Of a stretch of 64,000 bases of DNA, positions 13,801-25,200 are shown in pieces. This stretch comes from Mariannaea sp. PMI_226 (taxonomy: Eukaryota; Ascomycota; Sordariomycetes; Hypocreales; Nectriaceae), in NCBI GenBank assembly GCA_024336345.1, contig JANFOG010000002.1, positions 1,612,001 to 1,676,000 of the forward strand. Direction: 5' to 3'. How positions within the stretch are numbered: position 1 is the first letter of the stretch; each line of letters starts with the position of its first letter. Under the pieces are notes generated by a model that worked only from the letters and a program-made list of their open reading frames with translations, searched no databases and had not been told where the DNA came from. The position numbers were made by a program, and so were the translations under genes.

Positions 13801-14659
13801 TGTGAGTAATTTGTGTGAAATAGACTGCAAGACGCAAAAAAAACTGACTTAGGTATACTGCAGATTACCAACAAACTCAAGCGAGTAAATGAGGCGCTCA
13901 AGAAGTACAAGCATGTCAACAAGAAGGCATTTGAACAGTACAACAACTTCACTACCCAGCAAGATCATCTGATGAAGCGACGTAAGGAACTGGATGATTC
14001 CCAGGCATCCATTGAAGAGCTTGTGGAGCACTTGGATCGTCGCAAAGACGAAGCCATTGAGCGAACTTTCAAGCAGGTGTCCAAGGAGTTCTCAACCATT
14101 TTCGAGAAGCTGGTGCCTGCTGGTCATGGCCATCTGGTTATCCAGAGAAGAACTGATCGCCGCCCAGAACCCGAGGAGTCAGACGACGAGGGTGGACGCG
14201 GCAGCGTGGAGAACTACGTCGGCGTAGGCATCAGCGTTTCGTTCAACTCCAAGCACCTGGATGAACAGCAACGAATCCAGCAGCTTAGTGGAGGTCAAAA
14301 GAGTGAGATTTCCACCCCCCCTTTGTGTATCAATGACACCACGTTTCTGACAGTAAACAGGTTTGTGCGCTCTATGCCTCATTTTTGCCCTCCAGCAGAC
14401 TGAGAGCAGCCCCATGGTCATCTTCGACGAGGTAGACGCCAATTTGGATGCGCAATACCGAACCGCCGTCGCCGCTCTCCTTGACTCCATCTCAAACGAG
14501 GCTGGAACCCAGTTTATCTGCACCACGTTCCGACCGGAGATTGTCCATGTCGCAGACAAGTGTTACGGCGTGACGTTCAGGAACAAGACCAGTGGAATCA
14601 ACTGTGTCAGTACCGAGGATGCGCTCAATTTCGTCGAGGGACAAGCGAAGCCTGCCTAA
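10846..14659 (+). CDS. SMC3: Cohesin subunit SMC3
   Basis: SMC3 pairs with SMC1 to form the ATPase core of cohesin, which holds sister chromatids together and shapes loops. Four exons: 10846-10883, 10975-13801, 13864-14302 and 14361-14659. The introns are 91, 62 and 58 nt. The product is 1200 aa, the usual SMC3 length. The N-terminus begins [12 protein letters not shown], and the next residue is completed across intron 1. Walker A GRNGSGKS is at residues 32-39. A coiled coil follows, then the hinge at about 515-665 and the returning coiled coil. The ABC signature LSGGQKS is at 1096-1102, and Walker B has D1124 and E1125 followed by VDANLD. The third intron interrupts the signature between K1101 and S1102. 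The start is fixed by the conserved N-terminus. Confidence 0.97.
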
Positions 14660-15661
14660 AAAAAAAGCGTTTGTCGCTTCCACCTCTCCTGAGCGAGTTA
14701 GCCGAGCTGGGATATAATCTGGGATGATACGTAGATACGTAGCACTGCTTGTCGGAAGGATTTATGGCGTTGGAAGGTTTAAGACGATGTTTCATGCGGT
14801 CACGAATGTGTTTCTGGGTTGCCATCTCGTTGTGTTGTAGACGATAGCTTTTGTGATATAGGGCCACGTCGGTGGAGTGATGAATACCTATTGTACCAAC
14901 AAGCTAGGAGCATGATTCCACACCTCTCTTTCTTCTTCTTTTTCTCTTTACTTCCATTATCATAAGAACGATAGCGTCCACGCACTATGTTGTCTTTTTA
15001 TTCGTGAACAGTGGTTCATCGTCCCGTGTGACAGTTCGGTCTTTCGCCTATTGTCTTTCAACACCGAGATTTTATCTCGTGATGTTATTTCCTATGGCAA
15101 CGTAACGTTCGCTTGACCGTGGTTGCAACCCCCCCCCTCCCCAGATGCTATCAAGCCTATAACGCCTGAGTCTCAGTGCAGTGAGTGGTCACAAAAGCGT
15201 GTGATCTGGCACAACCCCACATGTTCAAGGGCTAGGACAGAGGCCCTGACGGTTGTAGGGGATCGCGAAGAGCATTCTACTGAGAGATTGAAACAAATTC
15301 AGAATCTAAAATAAAGAAATTCGGACGAGATCGACCGAAGAATAATGAACTTGGCAAAAGAAATGACAGAAGGATGTAGAGCCTCTTATATCAAGCCAAG
15401 GGCTAGGATGAGCGGAGCGAGCGTTTGCAGTTCTTCCCACATAGATAACTGCTTAATAAAACAACCTTATTCAATAGGGAAACTGTATAACTACGTTACT
15501 TAACCAATTGCCAGTTCCAAGAGCCAATAGCCAGAGAGAACGAGGTGTAAGAGCTCGGAAAGATGGAGGAATTCCATCCCGTCAGATCCAATCAGAGCAC
15601 ATGTGTCGTGTGTACCCTTTGTGGAGTCGTGCGTACCTTTGCGGAGTCTACGAAGCAACAA
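14660..15661. other. SMC3 3' flank and upstream region of the orphan ORF
   Basis: No recognisable gene. The first few hundred bases presumably hold the SMC3 3' UTR. The stretch near 14925-14950 is T/C-rich. A short open frame at 15123-15314 has no family features. The right part leads into a TATA box at 15662. Confidence 0.5.
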
Positions 15662-15669
15662 TATAAAAG
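15662..15669 (+). promoter_or_regulatory. Candidate TATA box (TATAAAAG)
   Basis: TATAAAAG lies 385 nt upstream of the first ATG of the 144-aa ORF at 16047. No ATG in any frame occurs between the box and that start codon. That is what a functional core promoter followed by a clean leader would look like. No transcript data are available to confirm it. Confidence 0.4.
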
Positions 15670-16046
15670 ACAGGCAGAGGTCGCAGCGTAATTGGATTTC
15701 GCTTTCTTCCTTTCAAAAGCAGGCGGACTTTTCACTTGTTCAGAGACCATCAATCCTGAGATTGTTGGATTCCCACCCTTCTTCCCCCCGCGGTTCAGCG
15801 ACGTTGCGTTGCGATCAGACGAAGACAGAGGACCAGGTCCAACTGATCCCTTGGGTTTACTGATTCTGCCAACGAGCAGTGAGAATCTTGCCCAAAGAGG
15901 CCATATAATATCCGCGTTGGCAAGTAACCTTCGCGTTGAGCATCAGTTTCCCTCCTTGATTTCCACGTCTGTTTTGAACAAACCCGCTGTGGTTGTGCAC
16001 GAAGAGAGACTGAGTAGGTCTTTTCGTACTCTTGTGCCTATCCGCG

Positions 16047-16481
16047 ATGAACTCAATGGATTACTTTGACTCTAATGATCCTTCCGGGGCGAGCTTGCTC
16101 GATCTCGAAACACTTAGGCAGTCTCTTCTCAAGGCGGCCTTTCAAGTGAGTATCATGCGACGGGGTATCATCTTGACTTGGCTAGACATCAGGCCTGATG
16201 GAGAGTTTGAGCCAAAATTCCGCTTGGTTGATCTGAGAATTGATCCTATCATTGATCCGACCATTGATCCGATCATTGACCAGCGCTTTTTGGTGGCCCA
16301 GAGTCTAGAAGTTCTACTGCGCTATGTTATGAGTTACAGCGATGCACGGAGACGGTATGCGATTGAAGCCAAGCGGGTGCTGCGGATACCCCATACTGAG
16401 CCTATTGCTCGAAGACTGAATGATGAATCCAGACTCTTGACCGTGGAGGAAGTCAGGACTATTTTGCAGCAGCTCAAGTGA
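16047..16481 (+). CDS. Unrecognised 144-aa protein, possible orphan gene
   Basis: I do not recognise this protein. It is a single uninterrupted frame of 144 codons. It begins at the first ATG after a TATA box, in a leader of about 385 nt that contains no ATG at all. The translation is acidic at its N-terminus and then looks like amphipathic helices rich in Leu, Arg, Asp and Glu. Residues 65-76 form an Ile-Asp-Pro repeat encoded by 12-bp tandem units at 16239-16286. There is no signal peptide, transmembrane segment or known motif. A GTGAGT at about 16147 could mark a donor, but the nearest acceptor would give a 40-nt intron and shift the frame, so an intronless model is preferred. It may be lineage-restricted or a chance frame; confidence is moderate at best. 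Confidence 0.42.
   Translation: MNSMDYFDSNDPSGASLLDLETLRQSLLKAAFQVSIMRRGIILTWLDIRPDGEFEPKFRLVDLRIDPIIDPTIDPIIDQRFLVAQSLEVLLRYVMSYSDARRRYAIEAKRVLRIPHTEPIARRLNDESRLLTVEEVRTILQQLK
16239..16286 (+). repeat. Four 12-bp tandem units (ATTGATCCNAYC-like)
   Basis: Three clear copies of a unit beginning ATTGATCC start at 16239, 16251 and 16263, and a decayed fourth starts at 16275. The unit length is a multiple of three, so the repeat keeps the frame of the 144-aa ORF and produces an Ile-Asp-Pro repeat. Confidence 0.8.
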
Positions 16482-17503
16482 TGCAATCTGTCACTATGGA
16501 GTTGGCCGAGAGTTTGGCTTAACCACACCTGTTCGAGTGTCATTATTCAATCTGATTTTGCATCTGAATTTGGGCTGAGATTGATCGTATGTTTTGGTAG
16601 CTCAAGAGTACAACTAGTTGTGTAGCAGATTTCTATTATACGATTGCGATTTATGCGACAGTGCTCTCCATATCTTGTAATCGATCCCTCCATCTCCCAA
16701 TCCTCTTCTGACTAGAGTGACCCTAAGTTTCTCTTTGTGAGGGATGAAGTAAAATATATTGGTGATCAAAGGTAATATGCCACAATTTTTGAGCAGATTA
16801 GAGCTCCATTAGTAAACCACCATCAATTTGTTCTGGTGAATGTATATAGTGTGATCATCTGTTCCTTCATTCCGCGACGTCCGAGGGAGCAGAATGGTAG
16901 ACACTTACTGTAATGACGTATCTCATGTGGAAATGTTTCCTCGGGGGGGACATCAACCGCTGGGAGCCTGATGGGGAAAATCTGGAATTGGGCGTCTTTA
17001 CAGCTTGTACCAAGTATCAAGCAGACAGAGTTCCTTTTATAAAAAAATATCACCCGACTGGGTTGCTTATTATGAAAGATAATCTTGCTCAATATCCCTA
17101 GGCCATGAAAAAAAAACCCCCCCGAGAGGCAGATTGCTTTATTTGGAAATAATCATCTTCCTTGAAAGTAAGTCATTGCAGCTAGCTCCAACAACATCAA
17201 CCAACCCCGGCCGCATGAGACGCCAGCGTAAACCCCAAGTAACTTGAGCCGTCAAGATGCAGAGAAGAAGACTGATCTACATGCAAGAAGGACAATAGAG
17301 CAAGGACGACCTCTTGTGAGGGGGTTTGTTCGGAGGTTTTGGTTGGGGGGCCATGGAAGAATATCTGTACAGCGAGTATACACAGTAATTGTACACGCAG
17401 CATCCCAAATGACGCTGCTCTATATCCCTCTTTTCTTCATTTCTTTTCTTCATCATCTTCAATCATCCTCTTCTTTCCGTCACTTTCTCGTACTTGCTCC
17501 TCT
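16482..17503. other. Intergenic, convergent with the mL46 3' end
   Basis: No supported gene. The stretch is relatively AT-rich near 16730-16860 and contains short A runs near 17040 and 17108. It should hold the 3' end of the orphan ORF transcript, if there is one, and the mL46 3' UTR. The pyrimidine-rich segment at about 17430-17500 lies next to the mL46 stop. Confidence 0.5.
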
Positions 17504-18718
17504 CTACCTGTCAGCCATCATGTTCCTCACACCCTTAAAATAAGCGGGAGAGAACTCCTTCTCGAGCTCCTCGCGGGTCAACCATTTGAAGTCGGAGTAA
17601 CCGAAACGGTTGCCCTTCAGATCAGCTTGGCCGGCCATAATGCGGCCCTTGATGAAGAAGGTCTTATCACCCTTCTTATCGACCGTGCCGTCGGCCTTGA
17701 GGACAGGCTGAGTAACAACGTGAGCGACTGGCACGCGTCCAACAACCCAAGTGTTCATGTTGACGCCAGCAGCCTCATCTAGAGTTCGCTTGGCAGACTG
17801 ATTAACAACGACGACTGTTAGCTTCTACTCAAGTTGAAATCTAATGTGGATAAATATGTAGATATAGATGCTGGAAAATCTCACCTCATGTAGGTTTTCG
17901 CCGTTGACAATCACATCAGAGGGGAATACCCAACCATCGTCGCCCTTTACGACCAGATACAGGGTCCGGTCGAGCTGACGATCCAAACGGCGCACATCAC
18001 CCTTCTGATCAGCCTCAGTCTCACGACCGGCAGGAGGGTCGACGGGGATAACATCAGCAGCGGCAATGACTTCAGCGTCATCAGATACACGAGCCTCGGC
18101 ATCCTTGAGCAGGGCCTTGACCACGCTCTGTTGATCACTAAGGGCATCGCCGACGAGCAGCTCGTCGTCCCAGGCCTTGGATGACTTGCCGTTGTAGACA
18201 CCCAGCTCTTTAGCAACAGTGCCCTTACGATCTTGGACCTTGATGTTCCAGTCTAGGCGGCGGGCGGTGTCGGGCTTATAGTAGATGCTGGTAATGAAGG
18301 GGGTGTTGAGGCGCTCCTCCAGGCGCTTCTGGTAGAAGAAGAAGGCATTCTCAAAGGGTTCGAGCTTGCGTGTGACTAGTGGCGGGCGGGTGAGGATCAT
18401 GCCAGAGCGGACGTTGTAGGATGATGGAGGGGGTTGCAACGGAGCCGAGGTCGGGGTGGGTGCATTGGGACTGGTGGCCGTCGTGGCCGAAGAATAGAGG
18501 CGTCTGACGAATGGAGAGGAGGATGAGGAGGAGGAAGCACACCGGGCGCAGATGTTGGGTGATGCTGTTGAGAGAGCAAGAAGGTCAGCATCATATTCGG
18601 ATACACCTTTTCAACGCACACGACCAGACATGAGAAGGTCAATTGAGGAGCATAAGACCGGCAACTCACTTGATAGAACAGCCTGAACGGCTCGCCCGCC
18701 CCTACTTGAGGCGGCCAT
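17504..18718 (-). CDS. Mitochondrial large-subunit ribosomal protein mL46 (yeast Mrpl17)
   Basis: This is a structural protein of the mitochondrial large ribosomal subunit with a Nudix-like fold. Three exons on the minus strand: 18718-18670, 18564-17885 and 17824-17504. The introns are 105 and 60 nt. The product is 349 aa. The first 60 residues are rich in Ser, Ala and Arg with almost no acidic residues, including a VRRLYSS stretch, and look like a mitochondrial presequence. The family block with PFENAFFFYQKRLEERL follows near residues 84-105. A second conserved block starts around K244 and runs through the R-T-L-D segment and NTWVVGRVP near 267-275. For the last intron, the acceptor giving K-L-T-V after L-H-E was chosen because it alone keeps the frame. 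Identification is strong. Confidence 0.9.
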
Positions 18719-20114
18719 GGTGCAAATTAAGGGGGGGGAGAGGGTGTGATGGTAGACTCCCGGCGTATAAGCGAACAACTCCGTTGAAGCTGGTGATGTT
18801 CAGGCCGCTTCGCGCCTCTCGAACTTTTTCCAATGCTTAGACAGAGCTGGGCGTTCCGTTTCGAAGCCCCTCTCTCATTGGCCAAAAAACCAATCCCGCT
18901 GTCTTACATAACAGGAGGGGGCACCAGCCTCAGCAAACATCCACCAGCCTCAGCTCGCAGCCTCAATTGACTTCCTTGGTTTCGTCTGGTAAGGTACCTA
19001 CCTACCTAAGGCGCCTACTAAAAAAAATGGTTCCCTCAATACCTCAGGCAGAAGTACCCACTACGGGTCCCCATGGGCATAACCCCGAGATTCCCACAAA
19101 CTCGACCTCTTCTCCTTTCTCTTCTTCTTTTCTTCTTTTCTTCTCTCAAGGCGCCATTTCCTTATCGTCAAGACCTGTTCCACCTCCAGAACGTCCTGAT
19201 CATTTATCGCGTGCCGAGAGTGCATTTTTTAACCGCAGTCTTTTCGCTAGCGGGGCCTGCAAATTTTATTATCCCACCGGGTTCTGTTAGATAGATACTG
19301 CTGACATCTCATCAATCATGCTCATAAAAAAGAACTGTTCTGGGCTCTCTTGTCAAAACTAATCATACACCAAGAGGGTTTTTCCGGACAGTGCAGCTCA
19401 CGAGTGAACGGGGCACGGCATTATACTGTACTGCCCTGTCCTGATCACGCACGCCTTATGCTCGTCCCGTGAGATTCACCTATTTTTTTTTTTCTGTGAC
19501 GCCACCGTGACCTCCTCGATTGCAGCTGGGCCAATTCGATCACTGGAACGTGGTTTTTTATTTTTGAGCCTGTCTAATTTCGAGCTATGAACCCGTACTA
19601 GTTCGAATTTTGCATCGTGACGAGTCGCAGCCAAGACCCTGAGCAATGTTGCTGGTACCAAGTACCCCTCAGCCTGTTATCTCATTGTCACTTGCTGAAA
19701 GCTTGATTGTTAGGTTGCCTCGACTCGCCCGAAGATACAATAATTCTTTGTATTTGTTACGCAAATTCAGGGCTCCTCTACCCCTACGCCTCGCATGGTC
19801 TCATCGACCTCGACGATGATGGGGAGTACATATAACATATAAGTTAATGATTCAGAACAAACTGTCTTCGCAAAAAAGTGTCAAAAAATCAACTTATTAT
19901 AGCAAAAGACAACACGGCCAGGCCTAACAACCCAAGGTTCCAATGTAACTTGACGCAACTCCGGCACGGCACCATCGCTACAAATCAGGAATAATCTCTC
20001 CGTCAAAATAATGCTGGGTATCAAACCAATATGGACCGCCCATCCAATCCACGAAACGCCTGATTGAAATCAAATTCCGCTCACTGATTGTGTTCTTCCG
20101 TGGTCACGTTATTA
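18719..20114. promoter_or_regulatory. mL46 promoter and 3' flank of the PHRF1-like gene
   Basis: No gene seen. A run of G lies near 18730-18739. A TACCTACCTAC word lies near 18996. A CTTCTT pyrimidine tract covers about 19110-19145. Open frames here translate to low-complexity sequence. The left end must contain the mL46 promoter and the right end the 3' UTR of the minus-strand gene ending at 20115. Confidence 0.5.
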
Positions 20115-22261
20115 TTAAGCCTGCAGCTCCGATACCGCCTGGGCCACCTCTTTGTTGGCTCGTTTCTCCCATGATCGGCGGGCTTCGTCGTTCAGTGACG
20201 ACGCATTCTTGACTTCATCATAGAGTTTTCTTGAGATATCTCTATTGATGGTTGCATATTGCTCCGTTGTCAGCTTCTGAGCCCGCCAATGTGGCCTGAG
20301 AGCACTCTTGACAATGTCATTGATGTTTTTCTTCTCTTCTTGTGTCATAGTCCACCGTGTCGGGGATAGCTGAGTTTGCAGCTGAGGCAGCTGCTGTTGT
20401 GGGGGTTGATTTTGTTCCTCTGCCTGGGCTGGGACCTGTACTAGTCGACGCGGACGAGGCTGGCGTAGCTCCAGTGGACGGCCTTCGAGTCTAGGCGGTC
20501 GAGATTCCGAATCGCTGTGTTCATTTGTCAGACGAGGTGGTGAGTTCCGAGTGGGAGAGTTTCCAGTGGGCGATTTCCGAGTGGGTGATTTCCGAGGGGG
20601 GGATCTTCGGGTTGGTGAACTTCGGGTTGGTGAGTAATTCGCAGGGGGGTACCTGGGCTGAATATGGGTGCTGAGGGAAAGTGTTGGTGATGTTGGTCGG
20701 CCACCCACGCTAGGTAATGGCGGCGGAGTGAGTGAAAGTGCGCGTGGGCTACTGTAAGCAGAAGGTGATGCGATAGGGGAGATGGCTGGTGATGATGCAT
20801 CTGGAGGGGGCCGCCACCCGATGATGTTCAGCGAGGTTTCATCTTCCGACGTGGTATACGGTTCGAGTTCTTTGAGAAGCGACGAGACCAAAGGGGGATC
20901 GCTATTGCCTCGGCTCAAAGCGCCGTTGCTCGATGACCCGTTGGTGGCCCTAAGGGCTGAAGGCCCAGCCACGACTGGGGAAGGCACCGAACTTGGGCCC
21001 TCACCATTGTGAGTTGGTAAGCGTCGGGTGCGAGGCCGTTTTAGCTTTCGTTCTGGTTCCTGTGCAGGTTCCCTTGGAGACGCAGTCACAGACCTTGCCT
21101 TGCGCTTGCGCGCATTCGGTGGCGAGGTTGTGTCTTCGGCTTCACGAACACGATCAAGGGCGCCCCAAGCCCGTCTCTCGTCTCGGGTTTCCTCCACTGG
21201 TGGTGGAGGTGGTGGTTGAAGACGTTCGCTAATAGCCGGTGGAATATTATTCGCAAAGGCATCTCGAGCGCCCAGACGGTGGGCAATGTCAACCCGCTGC
21301 TGCCATCGCTCCAGTTCCCGACGGCCAAGTTCTTGGAATCTTCGGTACTGCTCGAGTTCCTCATCCTCCTCGTCATGGTTGTCTAGATCCAGTTCGCTCA
21401 TCTCGTAAAATCGACCTGAGAACTGTCCCCAAGCACCTTGCCACTCAGCATTGCGAGCCTGTCGGCGAGCTCGCCTGAGACGAGCTCTGGTTCGAACATG
21501 ATGGCCTCGAACGCTTCGAGGAACTGGGCGCCTGACAACTTGGGGTCGTGTGGGTTGTTCGTCCACCTCGATTGGTTCCGGGTCAGTAGTGAGCTGAAAG
21601 AGATGAGCACATTCCATGCAGTACCAGTCACCATCAGGAACAATATCGAGCCCGACGCAGTGGGTGTGGTATGCTGCATCGCAGCTATCGCAGAGGAGGA
21701 GGATATCTTCTCGCTCGGAGGAGTTGCAGATGGGGCAAGGGTTGTTTTGTTCCTCCTCCTCCTCGGGGTTCTCGCCTAACCATTGTTGAAAATCGAATTC
21801 GGCGACTTGCTTCTTGTCTTGGACTTCGTACTCGGAAATGACAGTGCCTGGACACAGGAGTAGATGAATCAGCGGGTGGACGCATGTATGGAGGGGGGCA
21901 AAGATACATGAGGCAACTTACCGTCAACGCCGTTGTACACGCGCACAGAGTGAAAAGGATTCCTGCAGATGGGACAGGTATTTGTTTTCTGGGCCCATGA
22001 ACGAATGCAGACATCATGAATGATATGATTACAACCATCGAGGGCAGCGACAATATCAAGGTAGTTGACATCTTCGTTGTTGTCGCCATTCGTCTGGGGG
22101 GCGGTAGCGGCGGGTACCGGGACGGCGTCACCAACAGTGTCCCCATTAACATGAGAAACAGTTGGAGCTGCACCGGCACCAGCACCACCATGGTCCTTGT
22201 CAAGGGACGAGGGGTGCGGTAGAGGATCCAGGCATATAATGCACTGCTCCGGTTCAGACAT
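20115..22261 (-). CDS. RING-PHD zinc-finger protein with C-terminal SRI-like segment (PHRF1-like)
   Basis: Likely a nuclear ubiquitin ligase with a chromatin-reading PHD finger, as in human PHRF1 and its fission-yeast relative. Two exons on the minus strand: 22261-21922 and 21847-20115, with a 74-nt intron; the product is 690 aa. A RING-H2 has ligands C7, C10, C77, H79, H82, C85, C96 and C99. A Gly/Ala/Asn-rich insertion of about 65 residues separates the second and third ligands. The PHD is C4HC3: C151, C154, C166, C169, H174, C177, C190 and C193. Basic and proline-rich linkers follow, with seven SPxR-type repeats at 517-552. The last segment, 614-690, has an IVKSALRPHW core like the Set2-Rpb1-interacting domain found at the end of PHRF1. 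The domains are clear; the function is inferred from the family. Confidence 0.87.
20532..20639 (-). repeat. Seven in-frame 15-bp repeats encoding SP(T/P)R units
   Basis: Inside the PHRF1-like gene, about 105 bp repeats a 15-bp unit encoding pentapeptides of the form x-x-S-P-T/P, with R or K next to most of them. The copies differ from each other, so this is not a fresh microsatellite. Confidence 0.85.
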
Positions 22262-25200
22262 GATATTGAATGCAATAATACAGTCTGAAATTTGATGAAA
22301 ACATGTAAAAAAAGAGGATCAAGCGCTGATGATTTGCAGCGGAGTTGCGTTGGAAAAGAGCGGGCGGTCGGACGGGTAAGGTGGTGATGGATTGATTTCC
22401 TTTGGGGGGGGCGGAGGCGGCGGCGGCGGGATGGTTTGGGTTGGTGATGTACGTATTAGTGGAGGGGACCGCCTGAAGAGTTGCACTGCTTGGACCTAGA
22501 ATTTTTGAAGAAGGAAGAAAGTTGAGCAGCGGTGCTTCAGAGGCGGTTTTCAGCGCGTGCTAGGGGACCAAGATGGGGCCAATCAGGGAGAACCGGGGGG
22601 GGGGCTGCTAGGACCCTGTGAGATGCCTGATGTAGTCCCTTCGACTGCTAATTGGAAGAAGAGGTAAGACGGTAACAGACAGGTACGAAGTGAGTCTGTG
22701 GAGCAGGGTATCGGAGCCAGGTACCGTCAGCAGGCAGGCAGGTAAGTACCTACTCTTTCCTCAAGCTTGGCGAGGAGATGGCTGGCTGGGCGATTGGGAT
22801 GTTAGATGGTAACCTTGAAGGCGCCCACAAGACAAAGTTGTCCCTGACAAGTCGAGAACCAATCCTTGGCTGGGGAAGGCCCAATAGATTTGGGCCTCGA
22901 ATTTTGGCCTTCGACTTTTGGCCTTGGGACTCGGATCTTTCGTGTTGGGGGCCTCGGTGCTGCCAGTATTCCCCGGGGGTGAGTTTTTATCATGCACAAT
23001 GTGCTTGATGGTTTCAGATATGTGCCCAAAAGGTGAGTGAGTAAGCTGCTGAATGCTACGTTTTCTCTTGGTGAATTTTTTTTTTGCCCTTTATTTTCTC
23101 GGTGCGTGCAAAAATCTTGCTCCTTTTCTTTCACTCTCTTCGTTTCTCAGCTCTCTTCCACTCCTCCCTTAGACTGTTTCGCACAGCGATGTACCGTGAC
23201 GGAACCAGTTGCATATACGTACAGTACGGAGCAGGTACGGAGTATGGAGGCGAGAATTCCAAAATAGGATAGACGGATGGCTGGGTGAGCAGATGCGTTT
23301 TAACGGCGAGTGATGGACCGTAATGAATAATAACCAGACGCCACCCAGAACGAATTGTGAACCTTGCTCTCTTGCTGGCTGGATCTACTTGGTGACCACC
23401 TTGAAGGCGTCCAGAAGAGGAAAGTGCAACAGTGACTGGGAGGATAAAGGGGCGAGGGGGAATCAGATAACAAGAGGGTAAATAAATAAAAGAAATGTAG
23501 AGGAGAAGAGTCTCGATTTTTTCTTCAAATAAAGAGGAAAAAAAAATAAACCGAAACTTGTCCCTCTTCGCGAAGATTGGAAGGGTTCGTGGTCGGTCAA
23601 TGGTCCCGTCCGCGATAGGTACCTAGGCAGACGCGGAGTGGTAGGAGTGAAGAGTCACGGGTGTGGTAAACAACAGCTCACCAAAAGCCACGTTGAGGCG
23701 ATCGACAGGGTAGGCTGAGAGAGGATTCGGGAGGGAGAATATATGCAATATTGCCCAGGATACTGATTCAGCAAGAGCTGAAGAGACGAGGCAAAAGAAA
23801 TGGTGCAGAAGAGTACTTGCAATGGAGAAATGAATCAATCAATCAATCAATCAATGGGGTGGATGGGTGGGTTGATAGGGCAAGTAGGTTGGTTAGGTAG
23901 TTGGCCGGGTTAGCAACTACCAAACTCTGCGCTTGACTGCACTTTCTTCCCAAGTCTCGAAAATGCGTACTTTTGTACTGTTTTGAGCAATTGGGCAAGG
24001 TAGGTATTATTATTATTATTGTTATTAATTGGTAACATAGGTAGGTAAGGTAGGCATTTGTTATGACGGTTCGTTCATCAAAGGCTTTGACATGGGGAGT
24101 TGTGGTCCAATGAATTGGGACGCCAGGATTCTCACACGTGTGTGACTTGCTTCCGCTTTCTGCATTATGCGTTAGGTACCAGGTCAACTGAGCATGGTGG
24201 CTAATGAGAAAACAAAAGAAATCAGAGTATCATTAGTAGTATTCCAGATGGATTGTCAAGAATCTCTTTGACAAGATACACTATTACTTGATCTTCAATC
24301 CATATCACCGCTCCGTTTCTTCATACGGTATTCGAAGAAAGAGGCCTCGTAACTGATGCTGACTGCGGTATCTAAATTTGGTCCTTCACAATCGGTGGCG
24401 CAGCTTCAGCGGTTACTTAGTGGGCGGGAATCTCGCGAACTTGGGCGTGGGGGGTTTTGGGCTTCACATAGAGAGGGACTCATCCTTTTCCACCTCTTAT
24501 TCTTCCCCCTGATGCCCATGTGTCTTTTAAATCAGAATGAACATTCAACAACTTCAGTCAGCTACTTCAATCAGCCAAACCCTCATACATCTTGTCGGTC
24601 AGCTACACATCACTGGTCTGAGCACCCCCTCCCTGCCTTGTTGCCCCCCCTCCCCAGGAATTTTGCCGGTCGGATGAGAGACGACCGCGTGATGAGTTTA
24701 CTCATGCTTGGCCTCGACCTATGTTTGTCACAAATCACTGTACTTAATAGTACACAGAGTCGGTATTAAAAGAATGTTAGTTCGGTTCATCGGTTAGCCA
24801 GGATATTCTGAACGAGTTGAAAAGTCTTCCTGTTATTCAGAGTACAGAGTAACCAGGCACCGAGTTGAATTCCAGCAATCAAGATAAAATATCCCGCACA
24901 CAATAATTGAGTAATTCCGAAACAGCTCCTAAATGGACCTCCTTCTCTTGAGCGGGGAGCCAATCCCCTCCAAGTCTTTAGACAGCTTCTGGTTCCTTAC
25001 ATGCACGCTTTAAAGTGTTACTAGACTAGAACGAACCAGTCAGCCCGTGCTTGCGCCCTGCCTTGCTGAGCTCACATTACGTAGGTACTTTATCCCTCTC
25101 ATGCGCTTCATGTCACCGCAAGTTCTAAGCTGTTTACGACATTGACTTGCCCTGCCTCTTCTTGACATCTACACCTATTCTGTACCTGTCCCATGACATG

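Noticed and set aside
16146..16187. Possible 40-nt intron in the orphan ORF
   Set aside because: Shorter than any other intron here, and removal shifts the frame.
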